Assembly: GCA_020859725.1 (NCBI GenBank) | Contig: JAJBVR010000182.1 | Location: forward strand, 1-11,546 | From: Clostridiales bacterium | GTDB taxonomy: Bacteria > Bacillota > Clostridia > Oscillospirales > Acutalibacteraceae | DNA: 11,546 nucleotides | Direction of reading: 5' to 3' | In this document: positions 1 to 7,009 of the stretch, in pieces | How the letters are laid out: each line of letters begins with the position of its first letter | How positions within the stretch are numbered: the stretch's first letter is position 1 | Position numbers and translations under genes: made by a program | Notes under the pieces: model-generated | What the model was told of the DNA's origin: nothing | The model's database searches: none | The model's input: only the letters and a program-made list of their open reading frames with translations

Positions 1-2
1 AA

Positions 3-122
3 AGCTATAACGGAGCCTTCATAAGCTTTAAGGATTCCTCTGATATATTTATAAAAGGAAATAAATATTCAAACAGCAATCATTTAAATTTGGTTAACTG
101 TAAAAACGTAATTTCAGAATAA
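3..122 (+). CDS. 3' end of a probable parallel beta-helix protein (partial)
   Basis: The frame beginning at base 3 stays open for 39 codons and ends at TAA 120-122, running off the left edge, so only the C-terminus is present. The residues have the look of a right-handed parallel beta-helix coil: NGAFISFKDSSDIFIKGN contains alternating hydrophobics, a DSSDI turn and a buried asparagine in IKGN, followed by an Asn-rich second coil. Such repeats are typical of pectate lyase/polygalacturonase-like carbohydrate enzymes, but no catalytic residue is in view and the enzyme class cannot be assigned. The next gene starts 17 nt downstream on the same strand with its own ribosome binding site, so the two may be cotranscribed. 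Base composition matches the neighbours. Confidence 0.5.
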   Translation, partial: SYNGAFISFKDSSDIFIKGNKYSNSNHLNLVNCKNVISE

Positions 123-139
123 ACGGGAGGGATGTCTAA

Positions 140-652
140 ATGAACGTAAAACCTAAAGTTCCCGTTAATTGTTATTTTCAGGGCTGCTATAATACGGTGT
201 TTGAAAGGGAAATTGAAAAATGCAAGGAAAAATGCCATCAATATAATCAGCTTTCACCTAATGACAAAAAAGCTCAAAATAAAATTCTGAATGAGCTGAT
301 AGGAAAAATGGGAAATAATGTTGTTGTAACTCCGCCGTTTTGGTGCGATTACGGCTATAATATAACTTTCGGCGATTATTTTTATTCAAATCATAATCTT
401 GTAATAACGGACGGCGCAGAGGTAACTTTCGGCAGCAATGTTTTTATTGCGCCGAACTGCACATTCACAACTGCGGAGCATTCAACAGACCCTCAGCAGA
501 GAAAGGATGGCATTGAAATCGCAAAACCGATTACAATAGGCAATAATGTGTGGATCGGAGCAGGCAGTATTGTTTTGGCGGGAGTTACGATAGGGGATAA
601 TTCGGTTATAGGAGCCGGAAGCGTGGTAAAAAATCAACTCCCGCCGGGGTAG
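140..652 (+). CDS. Sugar O-acetyltransferase, LacA/Maa type, C-terminus lost by frameshift
   Basis: This is a left-handed beta-helix (hexapeptide repeat) acetyltransferase of the maltose/galactoside family, which moves acetyl from acetyl-CoA to a sugar hydroxyl in the cytoplasm. Hexapeptide turns run from about residue 57 to the end (ITFGDY, VTFGSN, ITIGNNVWIGAGS, VTIGDNSVIGAGS). His114 in TAEHSTDPQQ matches the catalytic histidine of the family, and YSNHN (82-86) matches the substrate-side Asn region. The N-terminus is atypical and Cys-rich compared with the usual LYDPxDPEL opening. The start follows a GGGAGGG ribosome site. The frame stops at TAG 650-652 after LPPG, where relatives continue VVAVGxPCR; that continuation is present in another frame (see 649-738). 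The substrate cannot be told from sequence. Confidence 0.85.
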   Translation: MNVKPKVPVNCYFQGCYNTVFEREIEKCKEKCHQYNQLSPNDKKAQNKILNELIGKMGNNVVVTPPFWCDYGYNITFGDYFYSNHNLVITDGAEVTFGSNVFIAPNCTFTTAEHSTDPQQRKDGIEIAKPITIGNNVWIGAGSIVLAGVTIGDNSVIGAGSVVKNQLPPG

Positions 653-738
653 TTGCTGTTGGTGCGCCGTGCAGGGCAGTGCGGAAAATTACGAAGGAAG
701 ATAAACATCGTTATCCGATGTTTAACGGTAAATATTAG
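649..738 (+). pseudogene. Out-of-frame C-terminal tail of the O-acetyltransferase
   Basis: Reading from GTA 649-651 gives VVAVGAPCRAVRKITKEDKH and a further RYPMFNGKY before TAG 736-738. This is the normal C-terminal end of LacA/Maa acetyltransferases. Adding one G to the G4 run at 646-649 joins it to the upstream frame as LPPG-VVAVGAPCR. The corrected gene 140-738 is then 600 nt (199 aa), the usual length. The frame continues without any other lesion, so the damage is a single base, either in the genome or in the read. Confidence 0.8.
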
Positions 739-839
739 CAGTATTTTTAAACAAAATATTTGTCGCATAAACGTTTTTACTTATTTCTTTAAATTTTAAA
801 GCAGACTTACAATATTTTTATGAAAGCGGGGTTCTCGAT

Positions 840-1637
840 GTGCCGTTACAAATCGTAAGAAACGATATAACAAAAGTTAAATGCGACGCAATCGTTAACG
901 CGGCCAACAGCACACTGCTTGGCGGCGGAGGCGTTGACGGTGCAATACATAAAGCCGCAGGCAGAGGGCTTTTGACGGAGTGTATGAAGCTTAGCGGATG
1001 CAAGGTTGGACAGGCTAAAATTACAAAAGGATATAATCTCCCCTGCAAATATATTATCCATACTGTAGGGCCGAAATGGAAAGGCGGTAGGAACGGCGAG
1101 CAGGAATTGCTCAAAAACTGCTATAAAAATTCACTTATTCTTGCCAAAGAAAACAATTGTGAATCGGTTGCGTTTCCGCTCATTTCAAGCGGTGTTTACG
1201 GTTATCCGATGAACGAGGCGCTCAAGACTGCCGTTGACAGCATTGCCGAATTTCTGATGTGTAACGATATGCTTGTTTATATTGTTGTGTATAACAAAAA
1301 CGCACTTGCCGCAGGCAGTAAACTGTTTACGGACATTGCGCAGTACATAGATGATAATTATGTTGTCGAGCATTCGCCGTATTCCGGCAGACGGATAAAT
1401 AACTGTGAAAAAAGTATGCCTTTGACTCAAACAAGATTTCTTGATATTGAGGAAAGCGCTGTATTAAGTGATGCTTGTACGGCAATGCCACCATCTGTAA
1501 GTCCAAAATGTACGGAAGACAGTCTTGATGATTTCCTGAAAGAAACGATTGACGAAAGCTTTTCCGAAATGCTGCTAAGGCTGATTGACGAGCGGGGAAT
1601 GAAGGACAGCGAGTGCTACAAAAAAAGGCAAATATAG
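840..1637 (+). CDS. Macro-domain ADP-ribose hydrolase-like protein (N-terminal part of split gene)
   Basis: Residues 1 to about 165 form a MacroD/YmdB-type macro domain, a fold that binds ADP-ribose and often deacetylates O-acetyl-ADP-ribose or removes ADP-ribose from proteins. Visible motifs are the adenine-side Asp in RNDI (9), NAAN (20-23), [10 protein letters not shown] (28-37) with Asp33, and the phosphate loop SSGVYGYP (116-123). After an acidic, low-complexity linker (about 200-235), residues 236-262 begin a helical segment ([14 protein letters not shown]) that continues out of frame in the next entry. Translation starts at GTG 840; the overlapping ATG at 838 stops after six codons. 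The ribosome site (GAAAGCGGGG) is modest. The frame ends prematurely at TAG after the A7 run at 1620-1626. The corrected gene 840-1891 is 1053 nt, 350 aa. Confidence 0.85.
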   Translation: MPLQIVRNDITKVKCDAIVNAANSTLLGGGGVDGAIHKAAGRGLLTECMKLSGCKVGQAKITKGYNLPCKYIIHTVGPKWKGGRNGEQELLKNCYKNSLILAKENNCESVAFPLISSGVYGYPMNEALKTAVDSIAEFLMCNDMLVYIVVYNKNALAAGSKLFTDIAQYIDDNYVVEHSPYSGRRINNCEKSMPLTQTRFLDIEESAVLSDACTAMPPSVSPKCTEDSLDDFLKETIDESFSEMLLRLIDERGMKDSECYKKRQI

Positions 1638-1891
1638 ATAAACGCCTATTTTCCAAAATTCGTTCAAATCCTGATTATAAGCCAAGCAAGGCAACTGTTC
1701 TTGCGTTTTGTGTTGCTCTTGAATTGCCGCTTCTTCAGGCAAACGAAATGTTGATGAAAGCAGGATTCGCACTTTCTCACAGCAACAAGTTTGATGTTAT
1801 TGTTGAATATTTTATAAAACATAATAATTATAATATTTTTGAAATTAACGAAGCCCTTTTTGCATTTGACCAAAATCTTTTGGGTCAATAA
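1613..1891 (+). CDS. HTH (XRE-like) C-terminal domain of the macro-domain protein, split off by frameshift
   Basis: This frame continues the macro protein. Residues from [15 protein letters not shown] onward, with [16 protein letters not shown] and [16 protein letters not shown], have the spacing of a divergent XRE/Cro-type helix-turn-helix, followed by a conserved-looking end ([23 protein letters not shown]). In related Clostridial proteins I would expect the macro domain, linker and this domain in one chain, with the junction near YKKANID. Here they lie in different frames around A7 at 1620-1626; one extra A (or two fewer) restores the join. The GTG at 1613 has no convincing ribosome site, so independent translation is doubtful. 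No DNA-binding role is proven; the HTH call is pattern-based. Confidence 0.65.
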   Translation: MLQKKANIDKRLFSKIRSNPDYKPSKATVLAFCVALELPLLQANEMLMKAGFALSHSNKFDVIVEYFIKHNNYNIFEINEALFAFDQNLLGQ

Positions 1892-1933
1892 ATTAGTCGC
1901 ACGGCAGGCGACCAAATATTAATAAAACCTCTG

Positions 1934-1939
1934 TATAAT
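1934..1939 (+). promoter_or_regulatory. Possible -10 element upstream of the VWA gene
   Basis: A consensus TATAAT lies 59 nt before the VWA start codon. No good -35 is found 16-18 nt upstream (the hexamer there is ACCAAA), so this is weak. Between it and the gene lies a small hairpin, GGTTG-AAAAA-CAACC at 1950-1964. A second short inverted repeat (GTCGC/GCGAC) sits just upstream, after the HTH stop codon. Confidence 0.3.
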
Positions 1940-1997
1940 GAGCTTGTAAGGTTGAAAAACAACCAAAACACAAATTCATTTTACGGAGGTTTTTATA

Positions 1998-2657
1998 ATG
2001 AAAAAGACAAAAAATAATATTACGGAACTGGTATTTATTCTTGACTGTTCGGGTTCAATGGGCGGGCTTGAAAGTGATACAATCGGCGGCTTCAATTCAC
2101 TGATTGAAAAGCAGAAAAAGCAAAGCGGCAGGTGCTTTGTTTCAACCGTTCTTTTTGATAATTTCAGCGAGGTTATCCACGACAGAGTTGAGCTGGAAAA
2201 TATCAAACCTATGACGGATAAGGATTATTATGTCCGCGGAAGTACGGCTCTTATTGATGCAATCGGCGGTGCGATTCATCACGTTGTAAACATTCATAAG
2301 TACGCAAGACCCGAGGATGTTCCGCAGCATACAATGTTTGTGATTATGACCGATGGTTATGAAAACGCAAGTCATATTTATACAAGCGATAGGGTTAAGG
2401 CAATGATTGAACACGAAAAAGAAAAGTATGGCTGGGAATTTCTCTTTATCGGTGCAAATATTGACTCCGTTGAAACGGCAAGGCATTTCGGTATAAGCGA
2501 GGACAGGGCAGTAAACTATCACGCCGACAGTCAGGGCACAAGCGTAGTTTATGACACTGTTGCGGACACGGTTTGCTGTGTGCGTGCAGGTCAGAATGTT
2601 TCATCAGAGTGGAGTAACAGTATTGATAAAGATTATAGAGGCAGAAAGCAATATTAA
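1998..2657 (+). CDS. von Willebrand factor A (VWA) domain protein
   Basis: This is a single-domain cytoplasmic VWA protein of 219 aa with no signal peptide or membrane segment. A complete metal-ion-dependent adhesion site is visible: DCSGS (16-20) as DxSxS, the threonine of RGSTALIDAIG (Thr83), and the aspartate of MTDGYEN (Asp119). Such domains mediate Mg-dependent protein-protein contacts, often with partner AAA ATPases or stress-response factors; no partner is evident. The start is set by a strong ACGGAGG ribosome site 8 nt upstream. It follows the macro-HTH gene by 106 nt on the same strand and is followed by a terminator. The frame is intact, unlike its neighbours on both sides. The specific function is unknown; the pairing with a macro protein hints at ADP-ribose or nucleotide stress signalling (inference). 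Confidence 0.85.
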   Translation: MKKTKNNITELVFILDCSGSMGGLESDTIGGFNSLIEKQKKQSGRCFVSTVLFDNFSEVIHDRVELENIKPMTDKDYYVRGSTALIDAIGGAIHHVVNIHKYARPEDVPQHTMFVIMTDGYENASHIYTSDRVKAMIEHEKEKYGWEFLFIGANIDSVETARHFGISEDRAVNYHADSQGTSVVYDTVADTVCCVRAGQNVSSEWSNSIDKDYRGRKQY

Positions 2658-2666
2658 ATAAAGAAA

Positions 2667-2695
2667 GGCGCTGAATTGAAATAAAATTCAGCGCC
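2667..2695. terminator. Bidirectional intrinsic terminator between converging genes
   Basis: GGCGCTGAATT (2667-2677) pairs perfectly with AATTCAGCGCC (2685-2695) across a 7-nt loop. On the minus strand the stem is followed by a T-rich tract (TTTCTTTATTT), a good terminator for the DUF1667 end of the long operon. On the plus strand the tail CTTAAAATTTT is weaker but usable for the VWA gene. Confidence 0.8.
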
Positions 2696-2775
2696 CTTAA
2701 AATTTTATAAACAGATGAATCGCCTGTGCAAAAATTTGCAGCTAAATGAAACCTGTGCAAATTTTTCATTTTAAT

Positions 2776-3123
2776 TTATTTTATGTTTTTGCAGGCAACA
2801 AAATCTATACCAGTGCCCAAAATGTTTTTGATTATAATATCTCCGGTTGAAACAGGGGTGTTAAGAACAATTCCGTTAAGAAGCTTCATTGCCTCAAACA
2901 TTTTGTCCTTTGGTATTGCGCCGTTTGTTTTTACAGGGCATCGCGGATGCTCCTTGCTTGATGTTTTAACCGTTGAAGTAACAACTCTTTTGGGATTTTT
3001 TAATTCGTTTTTTCCGTATTCAGCGCCCCTTGGGCATGAATTTCCCGTTACGGCGTAATCGTTGTTTTCGTCAACCTTCAAGTGGCAGCCTTTGGGGCAG
3101 GTTATGCAAATAAGCTCTGTCAT
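2776..3123 (-). CDS. DUF1667 Cys-rich protein, third member of the GlpA-like trio
   Basis: Starting at ATG 3123, with an AAAGGAGG ribosome site upstream, this encodes 115 aa of the DUF1667 family. Its N-terminus carries the family cysteines C6xxC9xxxC13 and C30 (ICITCPKGC ... TGNSCPRG), which are likely to bind a metal or iron-sulfur cluster. The family is almost always encoded next to a GlpA-like oxidoreductase and a small FAD/NAD oxidoreductase, as here, and is presumed to be an electron-transfer subunit of an anaerobic glycerol-3-phosphate dehydrogenase. In this sequence the upstream gene's frame lesion lets its reading frame run through into this one without a stop, so a longer open frame exists from 3876 to 2776. 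The internal start is preferred because of the ribosome site and family length. Confidence 0.85.
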   Translation of the reverse strand: MTELICITCPKGCHLKVDENNDYAVTGNSCPRGAEYGKNELKNPKRVVTSTVKTSSKEHPRCPVKTNGAIPKDKMFEAMKLLNGIVLNTPVSTGDIIIKNILGTGIDFVACKNIK

Positions 3124-3125
3124 TT

Positions 3126-4370
3126 TTAAGCCTCCTTTGCCAAAACTGTTATTTCGTTTGATTTTTATTTTGTCCAGCAAAACTTTAGGAATATTTATTT
3201 TTTCCATTTCTCCCGGAGCCATATGCTCGCGCTTAAATTTTGCAATCTGATTTTCTCCGTCACAGACAACAATTTCGGAATTTTTAAATATTTTCTTAAC
3301 ACGGAAAAATATTTCGGCTCCGTTTGCGCCTTTCCTGATTTTTTGCGGCACCGTATATCCTATTGAAGCTGAATTTTTAACGGATATAAAATTGCTTTTA
3401 CTTTGTTCCCCGTTAATTACATAATCCGCCGCCGATTTTCCGGCCTTTTGGCTTTCTGCGGTAACAAAATCAACCAAATCGTGAACGTGAACCACGTTGC
3501 CGCAGGCAAATATACCGCCGCAAGACGTTTCCATATTTTCATATACAAAAGCGCCGTTTGTGCGCGGGTCGATTTCTATATCGGCAGTTTTTGTAAGTTC
3601 GTTTTCCGGTATCAATCCAACGGAAAGTAAAACCGTATCGCAGTCAAAATGAATTTCAGAACCAGGAATTGGTTTCCTGTCTTCTCCCACCTTGGCTATG
3701 GTAACTCCCTCCACTCTGTTTTTTTCCTCAATATCAATAATTGTGTGTGAAAGATAAAGCGGTATGTTAAAATCATTCAGGCATTGAACAATATTTCGCT
3801 GAAGCCCGCCCGAATACGGCATAAGCTCAACACAGGCAAGTACCTTTGCACCTTCAAGAGTCATTCTTCTTGCCATAATAAGCCATATATCACCGGCAGA
3901 ATAACAACCTTTTTACCAACCATATGCCATTCAATATTAACATATCTCTGCGCCGCGCCTGCCGTTAAAATTCCTGCCGGTCTTGTTCCGGGAATGGAAA
4001 TCGCGCCTCTTGTTCTTTCACGGCATCCCATTGCAAGTATTATGGATTTTGCTTTCAAAATACAGTAGCCGTCTTTTGTGTTAACGCAGTGAATCTCTTT
4101 ATTGCGAGTAACTTCGAGAACCATTGTATCCGTCATTACATTTATATTGGTTTTGCCAAGCATTTCAATAAATTTGCCGGCATATTCGGGGCCCGTTAAT
4201 TCCTCTTTGAAATAATGAAGCCCAAAACCGTTATGGATGCATTGATTAAGGATTCCGCCAAGTTCTTTGTCTCTTTCAATTATCAGAATATTTTTAAGCC
4301 CGTTTTCATATGCTGAGATTGCGGCGGCAAGACCGGCGGGGCCTCCGCCGATAACGATTAAATCAAACAT
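3126..4370 (-). pseudogene. FAD/NAD(P)-dependent oxidoreductase (GlpA operon partner), two frame lesions
   Basis: This is a pyridine-nucleotide-disulfide-type flavoprotein encoded beside GlpA-like enzymes. The first frame (4370 to about 3897) has the FAD-binding GGGPAG (8-13), the Cys-bearing GGILNQCIHNG (38-48) and GCRERT (115-120). It then breaks at 3895-3897 and stops at 3861-3863. The second frame resumes with GDIWLIMARRMTLEGAKV and keeps the second FAD motif GIFACGNVVHVHDLVDF. The expected NAD-binding motif ILGSGDIGLIM is damaged: four bases are missing at the break (one is the alternative) and Trp replaces a motif Gly. A second lesion, one extra A in the A5 run at 3162-3166, removes the natural end (EITVLAKEA, stop 3128-3126). 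Corrected length is 1248 nt, 415 aa. The start overlaps the upstream stop as TAATG. Confidence 0.85.
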
Positions 4371-5802
4371 TATTTTACACCTCCGGTTTTGGTTTCTCCG
4401 GTTAAAATATAGCTGCCCGTGTTATCATGCAAAACCTTTTCATACGGCTCATTTTTAAATTTTGCTATAATTTCAAGCACTTTGGGACCGCAGAATCCGC
4501 CCTGGCATCTTCCCATTCCAGTGTCTGCACGCCTTTTAATTCCGTCCAGCGAAACAGGGGGAACGGGAGAATTAAGCGCATCGATTATTTCGCCCTCCGT
4601 TATGGTTTCACAGCGGCAGATAACTCTGCCGTATGCCGGATTTTCTTTAATAAGTCGGTTCTTTTCATCCGATGAAAGATTTTTAAATCTTATTTTTTTC
4701 GTTTGCTTACATATTCGGATTTTATTTGTGGATTTAAACCGCTTTCCTTAAGCATTTCCACCACCCTTTCGGCTATTGCCGGCGCGGCGGATAAGCCGGG
4801 TGATTTAATTCCCGCCAAATCAATAAAGTTTTCCGCCGCAAATCGGATTATGAAATCGTCAATATCGGAAACGGCCCTTATTCCCGTAAAATTTCTTATA
4901 TTTTCTCTGAAATTTATTGAGGGCACGGATTTCAGCGCTTTGTTTCTTATAAAATCAAGATTTTGTTTTTGTTGATGTGTCGTCCTTTCCGCGCGGATCC
5001 GCGTTAGGCCCAACAATTAAATTGCCGTGAACGGTTGGTGAAACAAGCACTCCCTTGCCGTCTTTATTCGGGCACTGAAAAATAACATGCCTTGCGCGAA
5101 AACCCTCTGATTTATCAAGCAGGTAATATTCGCCCGCGCTGGGCTCTGTTTTAAAATCGGCGGGAGCGGCCATATTGTGAATATCATCGCCGTTTACCCC
5201 CCGCGGCGTTAATAACGTATTTTGCGTTTATTTCTTTGTTTTTTGTTTTTATCTGCCAGAAGTTTTCTTTTCTTTCAATGGATGTTACCTGTGAATCAAG
5301 CAAAATCTCCGCACCGTTTTTTGCAGCGGTTTCCGCCATTGCAATTCCGTATTCCCACGGATTTACTATCGCGGCGGTAGGAGCGTAAAGCGCGCATACG
5401 ACCTCCTCGGAAATTAAAGGTTCTTCTTTTTTCAGTTCTTCCTTTTCAAGGATTTTTAATCCCGGCACGCCGTTTTTCTTTCCGCGCTCCAAAAGAATTT
5501 CAATGCTTTTTCTTTCTTCTTCTGAAAATGCAGCAACAAGTGAACCTATTTTTTTTGTAAGGAACATCAAGATTTCGGCAGATTTCTTCCGCCATTGCGG
5601 AGCCTTTAACATTTAACTCGGCCATAAGAGTTCCGGGTTTTGGGTCATACCCCGCGTGAATAATAGCACTGTTTGCCTTGGTTGTGCCGCAGCAAATATC
5701 ATTGTTTTTCTCAATAACAACAGTTTTAAGATTGAATTTGCTAAGGCTGAAAGCGCATGCGCTGCCGATAATTCCGGCTCCTATTATTGCAATGTCATAC
5801 AT
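4370..5802 (-). pseudogene. GlpA-like FAD oxidoreductase with C-terminal 2Fe-2S (BFD-like) domain, four frameshifts
   Basis: The product resembles anaerobic glycerol-3-phosphate dehydrogenase/oxidase of Firmicutes. The N-terminal DAO-type domain has GAGIIG (8-13) and the FAD-contact GTTKANSAIIHAGY. Next come NPWEYGIAMAE and YVINAAG, then GNLIVGPNA and the DLAGIKSPGLSAAPA segment near the flavin. The C-terminus is a bacterioferritin-associated-ferredoxin-like domain with CRCE and GRCQGGFC cysteines. The chain is cut into five frames by lesions in homonucleotide runs: T8 5549-5556 (one extra), C6 5197-5202 (one extra), T5 4966-4970 (one extra) and T7 4693-4699 (one missing). Corrected length is 1431 nt, 476 aa, normal for the family. 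It starts 24 nt after thiI with a GGAGGGG ribosome site and ends overlapping the next start. As read, no functional protein is made. Confidence 0.88.
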
Positions 5803-5826
5803 TTTATACCCCTCCGTTTACGCATT

Positions 5827-6999
5827 TTATTTTACAAATACTCTTTTGGCATTTTCAGCCGCCTTTTTAATTAAATTATCAAGATTTTCAATTTTGCTTT
5901 CCGCTTCAAGCACATCCTCAAGCTTAGGCTTTGTTTTCGGGTGCTTGGGTGTAAATACCGTGCAGCAGTCCTCATAAGGCCGGATTGAAGTTTCAAAGGT
6001 GTCAATTTTTCTTGAAACAGCAACTATTTCGTCCTTGTCCATTCCTATGCAGGGCCTGAATATCGGCAAATCGGACGCACAGTCGGTGCATCCAAGCGCA
6101 TAAATGGTTTGACTTGCAACCTGACCCACGCTTTCCCCCGTAATAAGCGCTTGGCAGTTTTGGCTTTTTGCTATAATATCGCTTATTTTCATCATTATTC
6201 GCCTCATAACAAGAGTTGAATACTCTTCAGGGCAACAATCACGGATTGCCTCCTGTATTTCCGTAAACGGCACAACAAATGTTACTATAGCGCCGCAGTA
6301 GGCGGCAACCTTTTTAAGCAAATCCATAACCTTCATTTCAGCAAGCTCACTTGTGTAAGGCGGTGACGCGAAATGAACGGAAATAAGCTCTATTCCCCTT
6401 TTTGCCATCATATAAGCGGCAACAGGGGAATCTATTCCCCCGCTGATAAGAACCGCCGCTCTGCCGCTTGTTCCGGTAGGCATTCCTCCCGCGCCTTTTA
6501 AATTGTTTCCCCTTACAAAGGCATATCCGTCACGGATTTCTATAGTTACCGTAAGCTGGGGATTGTGCACATCCACGCTTAAATGATTGAAATTTTTTAA
6601 AATGATTCCGCCTGTTTCTCTGCATATCTCGGGCGATTTAAGCGGAAATTTTTTATCGCTTCTTTTTGCTTCCACTTTAAAGGTTTTAACAGAAAGCAAT
6701 TCCTCACCAAGATATTCTGTAACGGTGTTAATAATGCTTTTCATATTTTTTTCGCAAACCGCCGCTCTTGAAAGCGCCGCTATTCCGAAAACTTTAAGCA
6801 GGCATTCTGCCGCGTCGTCAAGGTCAACATCTTCAGACAACGGCTCCACCATTATGGTTGATTGACTTTTCGTAAATTTAAATTCGCCTGTTTCCGCCAG
6901 ATGGCGTTTCATATTTTTTATAAGTACGTCCTCAAATGCGCTTCGGTTTAATCCTTTAAGTACGAGTTCACCGTTTTTAACAAGTATAATTTCTTTCAT
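5827..6999 (-). CDS. thiI: tRNA 4-thiouridine synthase ThiI (no rhodanese domain)
   Basis: ThiI adenylates U8 of tRNA and inserts sulfur from a cysteine desulfurase to form 4-thiouridine; it can also supply sulfur for thiazole synthesis. At 390 aa it has the N-terminal ferredoxin-like and THUMP regions (about 1-165) and the PP-loop pyrophosphatase domain with SGGIDSP (186-192). Conserved stretches follow: LVMRRIMMKI (263-272), ITGESVGQVASQT (286-298) and FRPCIGMDKDEI. The Cys pair in YEDCCTVFTPKHP (342-354) aligns with the disulfide-forming cysteine of the E. coli enzyme. The C-terminal rhodanese domain of the E. coli protein is absent, as usual in Firmicutes, so the partner desulfurase upstream would deliver sulfur directly. 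An AGAGGA ribosome site precedes ATG 6999, 10 nt after the desulfurase stop. Confidence 0.96.
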   Translation of the reverse strand: MKEIILVKNGELVLKGLNRSAFEDVLIKNMKRHLAETGEFKFTKSQSTIMVEPLSEDVDLDDAAECLLKVFGIAALSRAAVCEKNMKSIINTVTEYLGEELLSVKTFKVEAKRSDKKFPLKSPEICRETGGIILKNFNHLSVDVHNPQLTVTIEIRDGYAFVRGNNLKGAGGMPTGTSGRAAVLISGGIDSPVAAYMMAKRGIELISVHFASPPYTSELAEMKVMDLLKKVAAYCGAIVTFVVPFTEIQEAIRDCCPEEYSTLVMRRIMMKISDIIAKSQNCQALITGESVGQVASQTIYALGCTDCASDLPIFRPCIGMDKDEIVAVSRKIDTFETSIRPYEDCCTVFTPKHPKTKPKLEDVLEAESKIENLDNLIKKAAENAKRVFVK

Positions 7000-7009
7000 A
7001 TTTTTCCTC

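Noticed and set aside
739..839. Promoter for the macro gene at TACAAT 809-814
   Set aside because: There is no acceptable -35 at the right spacing (TCTTTA only), and the site is too close to the start to be convincing.
1620..1626. Programmed -1 frameshift as the main explanation for the macro/HTH split
   Set aside because: The phase is AAA-AAA-AGG, which is not the classical A-AAA-AAG heptamer, the run is only seven, and similar lesions occur in unrelated genes nearby. Kept only as a minor possibility.
4419..4751. Plus-strand open frame of 110 codons over the 2Fe-2S domain
   Set aside because: The minus strand here encodes a clear CRCE...GRCQGGFC domain once the frame is followed; the plus-strand frame is incidental.
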